Notes under the pieces: generated by a model
What the model saw: only the letters and a program-made list of their open reading frames with translations
Databases searched by the model: none
Told to the model about the DNA's origin: nothing
Part shown: in pieces, positions 53,285 through 64,000 of the stretch
Numbering within the stretch: the stretch's first letter is position 1
Layout of the letters: every line of letters begins with the position of its first letter
From: Casuarina equisetifolia
Lineage: Eukaryota > Streptophyta > Magnoliopsida > Fagales > Casuarinaceae
Direction of reading: 5' to 3'
Length of the DNA: 64,000 bases
Assembly (NCBI GenBank): GCA_028551475.1
Contig: CM052358.1
Span: forward strand, 14,057,938 to 14,121,937
Made by a program: the position numbers and the translations under genes

Positions 53285-54618
53285 ACGGATTAGGAATTGT
53301 GGAGGAGGAGAAACGTTGGGTGGTGTTTGAAGTGGGAGTTACGCAAAGCCAAGGTGATTTGTCTGAAGAGCATCCTTTGATTTAGTTTGATTTAGTGAAC
53401 TTGTTTTTTTGCCTTTTCAGATTTGTTATTTGACCCGTCTAGAGAAGATGCGCATTTTTGTCCTAATTCTCCGAAGGTGCATCTTTTTGGTTAGAATGGG
53501 GCTAAATCTGTGGTTAATTTCGATTAAGACTTTGGGTTGGTTCCTAATCTTCCATTACATATCAAGTCAAGGGTCCAATCATTATGTGCGATCAAACCAA
53601 CCTAAAAAGCATGATGGCCTTTTCAGAGGATCCTTTACAGCATAGATGGAATGACTCGTGCCGCTGAAATTCGCCTAACGGTGTTTTCTCTACCTTCTCT
53701 GTCAACTGTTTCTTTAAGACAGCAAAAAGGGCCCCTTCTTCCTTTTCAAGTTTGTGGTTTTGATGAGCTGAAACGGGTTCAGACCCAGCAAAAAGTCTTT
53801 CGGCCTGTTTCCCCATGCACTCCATCACCAGGGCCTCCTTGTCTTTGGAACCTTATTTTGAACAGGTCACATTCTATGGACTCCGACATTCGCATCTAGC
53901 CTTTCCGACCATTAAGGTGAATAAGCTGCTGGGCTTTGCCAGGCTTTCGAGACGTGTTGACCAGCCACTGGTCAAGGCGAGTTACTTTGTGTTATAGATA
54001 ACATGTGATTCTGTGTCTGCAACCGACGACCAGCTTCTTAGATTTGGCGGAGGAAGGGAATCAGTGATTTGGATTGTAAAGTTTTTAAGAAGTAATGAAA
54101 ATGCGGCACAGAAGCTCATGCTGGCCTGTTACGGAAGAGTATGCAGGGAGTTGGATAGATGAGTTACATGGGAGATCTTGAGCAATAACTGAAATGGCAG
54201 CTTTTCAATGCAGTGCAGTGCAGTGCAGATACGTTACGATTTCCCAAACCTTTGGTTTTCTTTGTGAATGGTCACTGCCCACAAACAGGAAAAGTTAAAG
54301 CCAGCCGTAGCAAATGACCATAAACTCAGCATTCTGCTTATGCTACAGCAAAACTGCATGCTATCATTGCCCTTATAGGAAATACATGATCAATAATAAA
54401 TGATTGGAACCTGAATCTCTTGGGGGGCAATGATCTGATAAGAAACACAAAAATGAATTTCCACGCACTTTTTTCTGCAATTATATGCCTCCTAGGGCCT
54501 AAAATCGCACCAGAAAATCAGCTGAACACATCACCGGGCTCTAGTTTCCTATTGTCAATCGAGTGAGACAATTTTTACAAAATGGCCAAAGCCGTGTTAC
54601 CATTCCGAACATCTGCCC
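50838..54618. other. spacer between HLS1-like and NPY-like genes
   Basis: Includes the 3' UTRs of two convergent genes. Homopolymer and pyrimidine tracts fill 50880-51110. Scattered frames up to about 97 codons (52126-52419 minus) show no family resemblance. A (CAGTG)n-like repeat lies at 54211-54228. No RNA gene identified. Confidence 0.45.
53231..53285. repeat. CT/CTGT microsatellite
   Basis: Compound (CT)n(TGTC)n(CT)n tract, directly visible. Confidence 0.95.
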
Positions 54619-57600
54619 CTAAGATACTGAATTCCTCCTACTTCTGGAAGGGGTTGATTTCGTTTCATCCACAGTGGTAGAACCAGGGCTTTCTGATGTA
54701 TCAGAGCTGCTAATTTCACCATTTCTTTCTTTGCTTGACCAAAGCTTTGAAAAGAGCTTTGTCATGGGCAAACCCTTACTCTTATTAGCAGCAACTTTCT
54801 CTGCATTATTCTTAGCACCAGAATTTAAATCTCTATTAATGCCGCCACCTCCAACACCACCCCCTAATCTGAGAGTAGTAAGCTCCCCTTTCAAAGCGTT
54901 TATATCCTCCGCTGTTGGCATGCCATCCCATTCTCCTTCTGTATTGGTTGTAGTAGACCTAGAGCTCCCATGAGAGCCACCAGGAAGCAAGGCCCTGATT
55001 GGACCAGGTAGCTCAGGTGTGCTGCTACCAACAGATGTTGTGGCTCTAAGCTGCTCAAAGAAGAGGACTTGCACAACAACTCGCAAAGGGAGCCGCTCAT
55101 TTTGCACTGCATGCAAGCAGGCCTCTGCAGACAACTTCCGGCAGTCCATCAACCTACATATTCTCTTCCTTTCGCTCTTACTGATGCCGGGGTGTTCCTG
55201 CATCAAGATAGAAGCATTCCCGCTTGGTCTTAAAACACAAATCTATACTTGGGTGACTTGGGTACAAAATTCAGTGGTTTTAAGGGCAAGTCTTTTTTTC
55301 CAATTATGACGCAAAAAGGGAACTGATAAGAGTCTCAATTATCAAAAATTGATCTATCAAAAACTCAATTCTATCATGGTACTACATGTTTGAAAAGACA
55401 AACTGAGAAAGCAATATAGCCATAGATGAATTGAACCTAAGCAGAAATTTATTTTTAACCTACAAAATCTAACTTATGGAGTTATCTTTGTTGTCATATT
55501 CACTAGAGCAGACATCTAATAATGACAGCAGTTTTCCCACATTTACAAACTAAGAAACTTTAGGGCATTACTTGGGCAAGCAACTTAAAGGGGAAAAAAT
55601 AATTGAAAAAAAGGCAAAATAAGCTAATTTGTTTGACAGACTTTCATGTGGTAACTTACCTTCAGATACATGTCAATAGCTCGGTAGAGTCCATCATGAG
55701 ATGGTCTTGGGAAGCTTGATACCGTTTCCCCGAGACCGAAAAATTTTGATACAACTAAACTGGGATCCTTCGCAATTTCAGCAAGGTAACCATCAACCAG
55801 CTTTGCTACCATCACCTTGGAAGCATCTGGCAAAAGCCTTGGGCTGCTAATCTCCTCAAATTCATTTTCCAAGGGACAATCAGCCTGAGTCTTCTGCTCA
55901 TACCTTACAAACTCCTCAACTAGGTTCTGAACTATGTCAACATCATACATCGTTGCTTCCTCTGCTGGGGCTTCAATCAGAAGATCAGTGACTGCAGCCT
56001 CCTGAAGCTGCCGGCCAGTTTTCCTAATCAGTTCCTGTCTCTCCATTTCTCCACATTCTAGCTTTATTGCTGCTCTCAAAAGCTTAAGCAGGAAACTGCA
56101 CGGAACACTTGCCTTCTCTGAGGGCAGTAGCTGCACAATGGTCTCCACTAAGGACCTATTCTTTAGGACATCCCCACCCTGAACCATACCCTTGCCAAAA
56201 CCGGGCAACCTCCTCAATGCATATGCATTCAAAGCCTCTGCAATGACATCATCAGAAACTTTTCCTTCGTCTTTATTGTTGCTATGACTCTCTTGTATAA
56301 ATCAAGTTGAAGCTCACATAGGTCTTCTACCCACCAGTCCTTTGGAACCATCTGGTGTTTTCTAACACCATTCCAAACCTGATCATTCCCATTCTCATAG
56401 GGGAGCTTTTTCCTGTTGTAGGTGTATGACCATTCCACCTTGGAGGTGTCAATGGAAGCCTTGGAAGCTATGGAATCAAGGCAGTGGCTGACCACCTTAA
56501 GTTCCTCAGACCATGGAAGAAGAGACTTTGTGGTTTGAAGAACAATAATTGAGTCTTTCCAACTCCGGAAAATGCTAGAATTGAGGAAGACATCAATCTT
56601 GTAGACAAGGTTGCCTTTCTCGATGGTTTCATACATCTCTAGGTACTCTGCTGCACATCGAGCTGCAACCACATTGTACGCATTGAGAGTAACTGTCATG
56701 CCATAACAAAATTTGGCACATATCTCAAATGCGGCAGGCCCACCAGGAATATCCTGAATGTGGATTTCATAGCTGTTGTCCTCATTTGCAATTGCAACCA
56801 GTTTCTGCAACCGTGCACTCTTGGACAAAAGAGGAAACTACAGAGATATTACCAAGTATTAGATGACCAAACAAGTAATATATTGAAAAACCAACAAATA
56901 CAATAAAGATTATCATTCTGCTTTTAACATGCTAAGAGTTACTAAATCCAGCCAGTCTGGCTGGCTAAGTGGGTTTTACCATCAACAAATGCCATCCCAA
57001 TGGTTTGGCATTACTTTTACCTACAAACGCTAGCCATGCGTTCAGCTCCAACCAATGGAAAGTGAATGACCCAAGGTAGGTCACAAATCCTGCCTCAGAT
57101 TAGGTTTCGAGTGGCAGAGAAAATTACATTAATAGACACGAACAAATTTCACAACCAGAATTAAGTCTATCAATTTGCCAGACAGGGTTGGTGACCTCAG
57201 ACTATTATTATGGAACCATTCTTCCTTAACTTTCCTACACACAACTTGTTGACTAAAGAATTGCAACCAATTGAATGTTATATGTGTCTCATACCTTGTG
57301 CAGATAGAATTTCACATCCCTGACGTTTATGACTATGTCAGTTGCCAACTCAGTTGCCACATATCTGGAAACACAAACAATCCTCTAAGTTAATAACAAA
57401 CTTGATACAATTACGTAATTAATTTGAATTTCAAAAAGGGTTAAGCAAAGCAAGAAAGGACAGATTCCATCACTTAATGAATGAAGATTGTCAATTCAGT
57501 AAAAAGAATCTGGACAAAAGCTAGTCACATCATCTCTTAGGCATCAAACTTGATGGTTCCAGAATTATTATAAAAAGGAAAAATTATAATCAGAATTATT

Positions 57601-58374
57601 CTAATAAAATAGGTAGTTACTTCAAAAAATAGTTCTTATTATCATCATTTCTACTAAATATCTTTACAAAATAAATGCATGTGCATAAACCTAAGACGAC
57701 AGAATCGACATCCTCGGCCAGAACCATAGCATATTTGAAACCTCCACTCAAAACTTCTTAAGTTGATCGCATAGGTCAACTAACTCCTAGTAAGATCTGG
57801 CATTTCCTTAGTAAGTAGGAATCATATGCAAAATTGTGTAATGTCTAGATAGGAACCGTTAAGAGGAAGATCCAATCATTCTATGAAATGACCATGGCCA
57901 AAAAGCCCAATCCCTGTAGCTTATCCTCTATATGCTAAACAGGAACAGGAGAGTCTTCTTCCAAATGCCACACAACAGATTATTCTCTTCGGGTGTGGTA
58001 TGCAGAACACCTATAAATCTTTAAACAAAAAAAAAAAGAAAATCTTCACTCTGGAGTTTGTAATGAACTTATGCATATTGTTTAGTAAATTCATGCAATG
58101 CCCTAAATCAGTTAATGTTTTCTTTTTCAAAATAAAAGAAAATGGGATACATACGGAAAGCAAGTGAATCAGTAACTTTTTTCTTTGTTCGTAAAAGAGG
58201 AATTTGGGATAGGATTAAGCTGGCAAACACAAAAGCAATCACATGACCTTAAATTTTCAGCATAAATATAATGTCTAAGATGTGGATCTTGAAGGAAATA
58301 CATAATACTGACCTAATACTGTCCCCTTCTGTCTGAAAAGAGTCGGGCTTAGATCCAAGTTTCATAAACTTCAT
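54619..58374 (-). CDS. NPY-family BTB-NPH3 protein, 4 exons, one apparent frameshift
   Basis: Minus-strand exons: 58374-58313 ([20 protein letters not shown]), 57364-57295, 56837-55660 and 55197-54619, all with GT-AG borders. Exons 1 and 2 plus the start of 3 form the BTB domain (cullin-3 adaptor: [33 protein letters not shown]). The NPH3 domain follows, with [16 protein letters not shown] and the hallmark Tyr block [14 protein letters not shown]. After it come [20 protein letters not shown] and a Ser/Arg-rich tail. The exact [13 protein letters not shown] start and the tail (KLFSKLW...[11 protein letters not shown]) are typical of NPY proteins, which act with PID/AGC kinases in auxin-dependent organ formation. 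Exon 3 is one base short of a full frame: the reading changes near 56240-56260 (IKTKEK to [11 protein letters not shown]), in an A-run. Total about 629 codons if that base is counted. Confidence 0.9.
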
Positions 58375-58590
58375 TTTGGCGAAGACAGGATTATAGGAAG
58401 AGAAACACAAAAGCAGAAACAGCACCACCAACGAAATCCGAACTTCCTCGAAGAATAGGAAGAGAAACGCAGTAGCAGGTGTTGAGCACCTGAAAGTCAC
58501 CGACTTTAATGATCAAAGGACAGATGGATCAAAGAAAATTTCGGTATTCCCTGGTATGGTATGAATCCTTTCCACAAAACAAGGCCACAG

Positions 58591-58604
58591 AAAGAAAGAG
58601 AGAC

Positions 58605-58636
<32 letters not shown>
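58591..58636. repeat. GA/GACA microsatellite upstream of the NPY-like gene
   Basis: (GA)n mixed with (GACAGA)n, 217-262 bp upstream of the minus-strand ATG; it reads CT-rich in the sense of transcription, as in many plant 5' leaders. Confidence 0.92.
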
Positions 58637-61600
58637 TGGGAATGGAGTTGCTTGATTTTTACAAAGCTTTCCCTTGAATGGGAAGAGACCCAATGAAGGG
58701 GTTGCTTCCTAGATTGGTAACAAGGCCCAAGGACCCCGGGCGAAGAGGGTCAGCGTAGGAGACATTGCCAAGAGATTCTCCCCAAAACATATATAAATTA
58801 CAAAGCCTGAGACAGACCCACTTGCTGAAACTGACACCACCACCCTTTCGTTATTTGTTTATCGCTCTCATTCGAGATATATGCCTTCTCTCTTCGTTTA
58901 GTTTTGTCTTTCCAGGGATCACAGACCACCAAGAATATTTATGGTCCACAATCTCCGAAGACCGAAACCTAGAATTCACATTCCTTTACAAAATCCTCTT
59001 TTCACCTGTCCCTCTCTCGAACCCAGAAACAGCTGCAGCAGAAAACAGCGTATCTCGGTGTAAGTTTCATCAACCACCAAAACAGTATACAAGAGGCATA
59101 ATTTTTGGGTGCTTTCTTGTGTGAAGACGACAAGCAAACTTCATTATCAACAAAATATTTTCAAACTAAATGGAAGCAGAATTGTAAGGATCGAAATCAG
59201 AATGTGAAACAGAAATGAATCCAAGAGCATCCCATTTTTCTTTACCACAAAAAGCATTGGATCTCATCATATATTAGTTATTCATCTGGAACACACCACA
59301 TAAGGCAACTCCCTGCGTCGTTTTTCACAAAACGATGAAAGAAATTCAAAAAAAGGTCGCAACTAAATATGTTTCATCAACAAAATTAGCTCCATTTGAC
59401 AATAAGCGGGAAGAAACCAGATCCAAATAAATTCTAATGCACAATACATGTAAGAAACTGCAAGAAACTGAAAGAAATGAACCCACCTGAATTAGAGCAA
59501 ATAGACCCAAAAAACTACCCTAAGATTCCGGAATACTAGAACGATTTTATAAACGATAAAAAGAGCTAGAAGCAAACACAGGGGTAGAGGGACGGGAAAT
59601 TAAAGCAGTTTAGAGCTTGCCTTAAAAGAGGCCTCCAAAACCAACCAATTAAGTGTTTCAAAACATTCTTACTTTGTCAAATACGAAGAATCAAATATCA
59701 GCAGAACAACGACAAAAAAACACAGGGTTCACTGCATGAGCACTATATCCGCAGAGATACAGAACCCCACATAACACTGAAACCACCCAACAATACCCAA
59801 AAAAAGCAACATCAAAAAGATGAACTGTTCCTCATCTTTGACAGCCACCACAGCTACACCAAGCACAAAAGGCCAACAAGGCTCAGAATGTTCCCACTCT
59901 TTTCGACTTCTTTCTATCTCATCCCCTTTGAATCAGCACCGTAGCCCCACCACCACCACCACCTTTCCCATATACTCATTTTTTTTTTCACCACCCCGAG
60001 AAATATTAAAACTATAAAAAAAAAAGTCTTCGATTACGAGTCCTACTTTGTGAAAATCAGAAAGCCACGCTTCTCCATTCTTTGTCCCTCTTTATTTCTC
60101 TTTTAACGACGAAACTTTACTTTTGTACAGCTCTAAGCTAGCTAGAAAGCAAAATGGGCTCCTTCCCATACAGCCTGGGACTTCATGAACCCTCCCCATC
60201 TCATCTTCTTCTCCCTCTTTCGCCCTCTTAACATTTAGTGCACGCCAATCTGACAACGACAGCTTTGTTGCTCCCCTTGCCAAATACAAAGTGACTTTCC
60301 CAACTCGTTTTAACGTTGGTTTCTGCCTGCTACACAGAGAGAGAGAGAACTGCCCGTGTACAAAGACAACGACCGATCCATCCCTCTCGTACTTTGATAG
60401 TAATGGCATCCATCTCATTTGCTTTATTGTTTCTTACCGAAGAAAAATCCTTTACATATTTATATTTTAAGACTACCGATAACTTTTTAGGATGAATGGA
60501 TAAGCGGAAAAAAAGGCTGTCTCTTGATTTCTAGCGATTTGTCCCCAAACTACTTTCACCTAAACAGATGGGCCGGAGCCCTGGACCAAACTGTGTGCAT
60601 CACATGCCACAGTGATGGCTTCTTTGGGTGCCTGTCTCCCTCTTCAGTGACGAGGATATGGTCAACAAACCTGTCACGGAGGATATGATCTAGATCATTT
60701 TGGTTTGAGGCTGTTTTTTAGAGATAACATTCTCTTTGTTACTAATATTGACGAAGTAGTTTAGCACCTCTCTGTTCCCTGAAATCTATGGTCAGAACAA
60801 GTTGGTCACTTGCATGCATTTTTTAATAACTTCAATAGTATCCTCTTAATTAGTATCAACTTCTCCCAGATCAGTCTTATTTTTATTACAGTATATAACA
60901 CCTCCTGATGCTTTCAGGTTATTCAATTTCATGCTAGATGAGCTTTAACTGACAGCTTATGTAGAAGAACCATACGTCGTAACTCCATAAAGGCTGTTCA
61001 CTTGTAAGAAGCAATGGTACTTCTACAGTAACTTTTGTAATCTGCGTGGAGACGAATCGATCAGTATAGACTGGATTTTAGTGGTGATTCTTCTACCTAA
61101 AAAGGGATATGATGCATGTCAAAATACTAGTTTTCCGAGTTTGGTATGTATCATCATCTATTCGTTTGTGACTCGTCAATTCAATAATATTAGCTCTCTC
61201 CTGGTGGACGAATGATGTCCACAATGCTTTCCCATATCTAACCTTTTTGGTGCCATCCACCCACATGCAAAGCTCCAATCCTCTTCCCCAGCACCACTAG
61301 AAATCATTCGAAGATTGTATGCAAGTGCTTAGTTTATACCAATTGTCTATAATTTTAACACATCCCGATAATAATGCCTAAATTTATTATTACTACTCCT
61401 GCATCAAGAATCTAATCACTTTTTACATAAATTCTAAAATATTTACATGCCCACCTGATTACTTCTATATAATCTGTGCAGGACGATATCGATTCCCGAG
61501 GACCGTTAACCCTCCTAATAAAAAGTGAGACCCACTTGCGCCGTGATCTTTAGAAAGATCTTGTCCAGAGGAACTGTTCGGGATAGGCGAACATTGAAAA

Positions 61601-63796
61601 CCGGTGTGTTTCATGAACATCCCCGTATTATTCTCAGTCGAAGGACTGTTTATCATTTTTCGAGTGCCCAGTAAATGCTGTGCTCGTGGAGATTTTGGGG
61701 TCCTATTCGCCAACTTGGAACTTCCGCATCTAAATGGTATACCACAAAAGCCAGCGAGATGTGACCACGCGAAAGATAGTGGAGAAAATATGGGCACGAC
61801 TTAAGATCCATACCACGTGCTCTTGCTAGTTGAAGCTTCTGGCCTTAGATTATCTCTTACTTTTCTGGAAGGGTTGTCTTTGCAGCTCAACTGAAACTGG
61901 GTTCAAAAAGGGGATCATGTTACTTGTTTAATACTTGTTACTGTTATGATTTCTTGGTAATCAAAAGGAAACCGAATCCGCTTTCTATCTTTAGCTTCAA
62001 ATACTTTGATGAAACCCCTAACAAAGATGCGGAACTTGTTGAAAGAGAGCAATTTCAATACAAAAACATCCAAGGAAACTTGAACAGAAGATCAGATGAA
62101 CCCCATTTACAACTCATCCGGGTTATAATATATTTGCAATCTGCAGAAAAGGAAGAGTTGTGGTGCTCTAATTACTGGCATCATTATAGCAAGGCACATG
62201 GCCACAGACTCTGATGCAAAAGCTAATCGCTTAGGAAACTCATGTGTACTAGAAAATTGTGCGAGGACCATGGTCTAATTATGGTAGGCAATTCTTTTTT
62301 GACCTATATCCGACTGTAACATATTTGCGACATTTAACGTGCAATGAACATGACAGTCAGAATATAAAGTGCGGTTCAGTGAACATGCAAGTCTAGGCCT
62401 CCTTCTGGAAAGATTAGAAGATAAAGTATACAATTCCATTTTCAAAGTAATTATCTCTTGTCTCTAAAAGTGTGATGATGATCGTGACACGAAAATCAGT
62501 TTCGAATCTTTCAACCATCATATAAGCTGCTAAAGGGTGTCTGCTGGACAAATCGTGAACTGGATTCCCATTTGATTATGCTTTTTGTTAACGTCAAAGG
62601 CAGTGATCTCACCTTTCCTGCTGCTTCTTTAGACCTTAAGCTATGGTAAAAGCCGTCAATCTTGAACCAGTTTGTCACAAAATGTTCACGAAAGAGGCTG
62701 CATAATCTTTCGTACAAGGTCTTGTTGTTTAACCATCCTCTTGTCGTTCTGTTTTGCGTTCATTTTTGAAAGCTGAAGTGACTGTGGAGTGAATATTTGG
62801 TCACTTCGTTTTTCTGCCATGTAGAGAAATACCGGAGTTCCAGGAGCATCAAAAATTGATGCATCTTTTAATGGGATTAAACGAGTCCTATGTAGCAGTG
62901 AGATCCCAAATATTGTTGTGAAAATGATACATTGCATGATCACATACATGCATAGATTAAATCATAGAACATACAAACGACAAAATATTTAAGAGACTAA
63001 TACCAATTGTTACACAACTTTGTGTTGCAATTACTAACTAAGAGAGAATAACGTATGTTGCTATAAGTATTAAAAACAACTATGTGAGAGCTATGAGTAA
63101 AATCTTCTAATTAGTACATTTTGTATCCTCTTAAAAAATCCTAATAAAAGGAGAATAAAGAAATCTCTTAAATCTTATATCTTTTGTGTATTTATAGTTT
63201 GACTTATACGTTATGAATTCATGTGATAAGTTATTTAGAATTGTTTTTTTGTTTGATGAAGTAATTTGATACTAATGGGTAAAATGTGACAGGTTGTGCT
63301 ATTATAGTGTTTATCCACCAAATTGCCCATTTCATGATTCAAAACCATTGAACTAAAATTTGTCATGTGTTTAAACCACTGAATTAAAAAGACTTAAGTG
63401 TAAAGACTATCTCTATATATTTTATTTAAATATTATCACAGACTTGAACTGTTGCAAGCCCAAGTTCATTCTCGGCCCTTATTAGCAGAAGCCCACTATG
63501 AGCCTATATAAGCTTGTTGTTAGGATATTTGGAATGTCTTTAAAATGATTAGAAAATTTTATTTCTTGCCACGAAAATTGGAAGTCATTATCTTATGTTT
63601 AGCAAGATTTTATACGTTGGTCCTTGGAAGGTGAAAAAATAAGCATCACTTATTCACGATGGCTCAGAGGAGGATAAACCCAGCCACAAATCTACGTCAC
63701 GACACCAGATGATTACTGCTCTTCGCTCGCAGCAATCAAAGCTTTCCGCTTGATGTGTTTTCAGTAACTCTTTGATCAGCATCTCTGCATAAGCCT

Positions 63797-63840
63797 ATTC
63801 CTATTCCTATTCCTATTCCTCTTCCTCTTCCTCTTCCTTT
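63797..63840. repeat. (CTATTC)n/(CTCTTC)n microsatellite
   Basis: About four CTATTC units followed by about three CTCTTC units, directly visible; a one-base transition distinguishes the two halves. Confidence 0.92.
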
Positions 63841-64000
63841 TATTTCGCAACATAATTAATTGCCTCAATTTGCCTCCTCCTCTTCATCTACCTTTTTTTT
63901 TTTTACTTTCTTGCTCAGCGAGAATATCTTGTTGACGGCTTATCTCTAGGCCCATATTTTGGAGCAGGCACAACAAAAGGCATAAAAAAAATATCGTTCA

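Larger units (their letters stand above)
58375..64000. other. NPY upstream region and terminal gene-poor DNA
   Basis: 58375-58780 is probably leader/promoter of the minus-strand NPY-like gene, with a GA microsatellite. From 58780 to 64000 no frame resembles a known family. Frames such as 60092-60418 (minus), 61465-61797 (minus) and 62686-62949 (minus) are open but unconvincing. CCTATATAAGC near 63501-63511 looks like a plus-strand TATA box, followed at 63659 by a short frame of 17 codons and at 63797 by a pyrimidine microsatellite. A gene may begin near the right edge. Confidence 0.4.

Noticed and set aside
61465-61797. 110-codon minus-strand frame
   Set aside because: It lacks an ATG at its beginning and matches no family; splice sites could not be fixed.
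62511-62949. Two adjacent minus-strand frames that might be exons of one gene
   Set aside because: The translations look moderately protein-like (KMNAKQNDKRMVKQQDLVRK) but no family or consistent intron was found.
63659-63712. Short frame after a TATA-like box at the right edge
   Set aside because: Only 17 codons; might be the first exon or an upstream frame of a gene outside the window, but it cannot be supported.

Overview
The window is nuclear DNA of a flowering plant, most likely a eudicot. It is AT-rich. Coding exons are split by GT-AG introns, decayed LTR retrotransposons and microsatellites are common, and the gene families are plant-specific or plant-typical (HOOKLESS1-type GNAT, NPY-type BTB-NPH3, chloroplast-type CK2 alpha, GT47 galactosyltransferase, THO5, DUF295 F-box). 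The species cannot be named from the sequence alone.

Layout. 1-3.4 kb: a nonsense-riddled Ty3/gypsy chromovirus pol with a candidate LTR. 3.4-7.7 kb: segmental duplication copy A (THO complex subunit 5 pseudogene on +, intact RING-H2 gene on -). 9.1-10.5 kb: an intact GT47 exostosin-type gene. 10.9-18.9 kb: a minus-strand plastid KAS III (FabH-like) pseudogene whose intron is split by segmental duplication copy B (13.5-18.1 kb; a second THO5 pseudogene and a second intact RING gene). Similar ~200-bp direct repeats flank copy B. 21.5-22.3 kb: a Ty1/copia remnant. 23.3-24.5 kb: a DUF295 F-box pseudogene with two premature stops. 24.6-28.5 kb: diverged non-coding direct repeats. 28.8-29.4 kb: a third partial copy of the sequence upstream of the RING genes. 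29.4-29.9 kb: another gypsy scrap. 30.8-37.5 kb: a ten-exon CK2 alpha gene with a transit-peptide-like N-terminus. 37.5-49 kb: a long gene desert. 49.3-50.8 kb: a three-exon HLS1-like gene. 54.6-58.4 kb (-): a four-exon NPY-family gene with one apparent 1-base frameshift. 58.4-64 kb: nothing confidently coding.

The genes do not form a pathway or operon; each is an independent plant transcription unit. HLS1 and NPY proteins both belong to auxin-related development, but their closeness here is probably chance. The left half (0-30 kb) is a graveyard of duplicated and broken genes in repeats. The right half (30-64 kb) holds well-conserved single-copy-like genes in large spacers. I see no sign of a new defence or mobile system. 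The most instructive feature is the nested THO5/RING duplication inside the KAS III gene.
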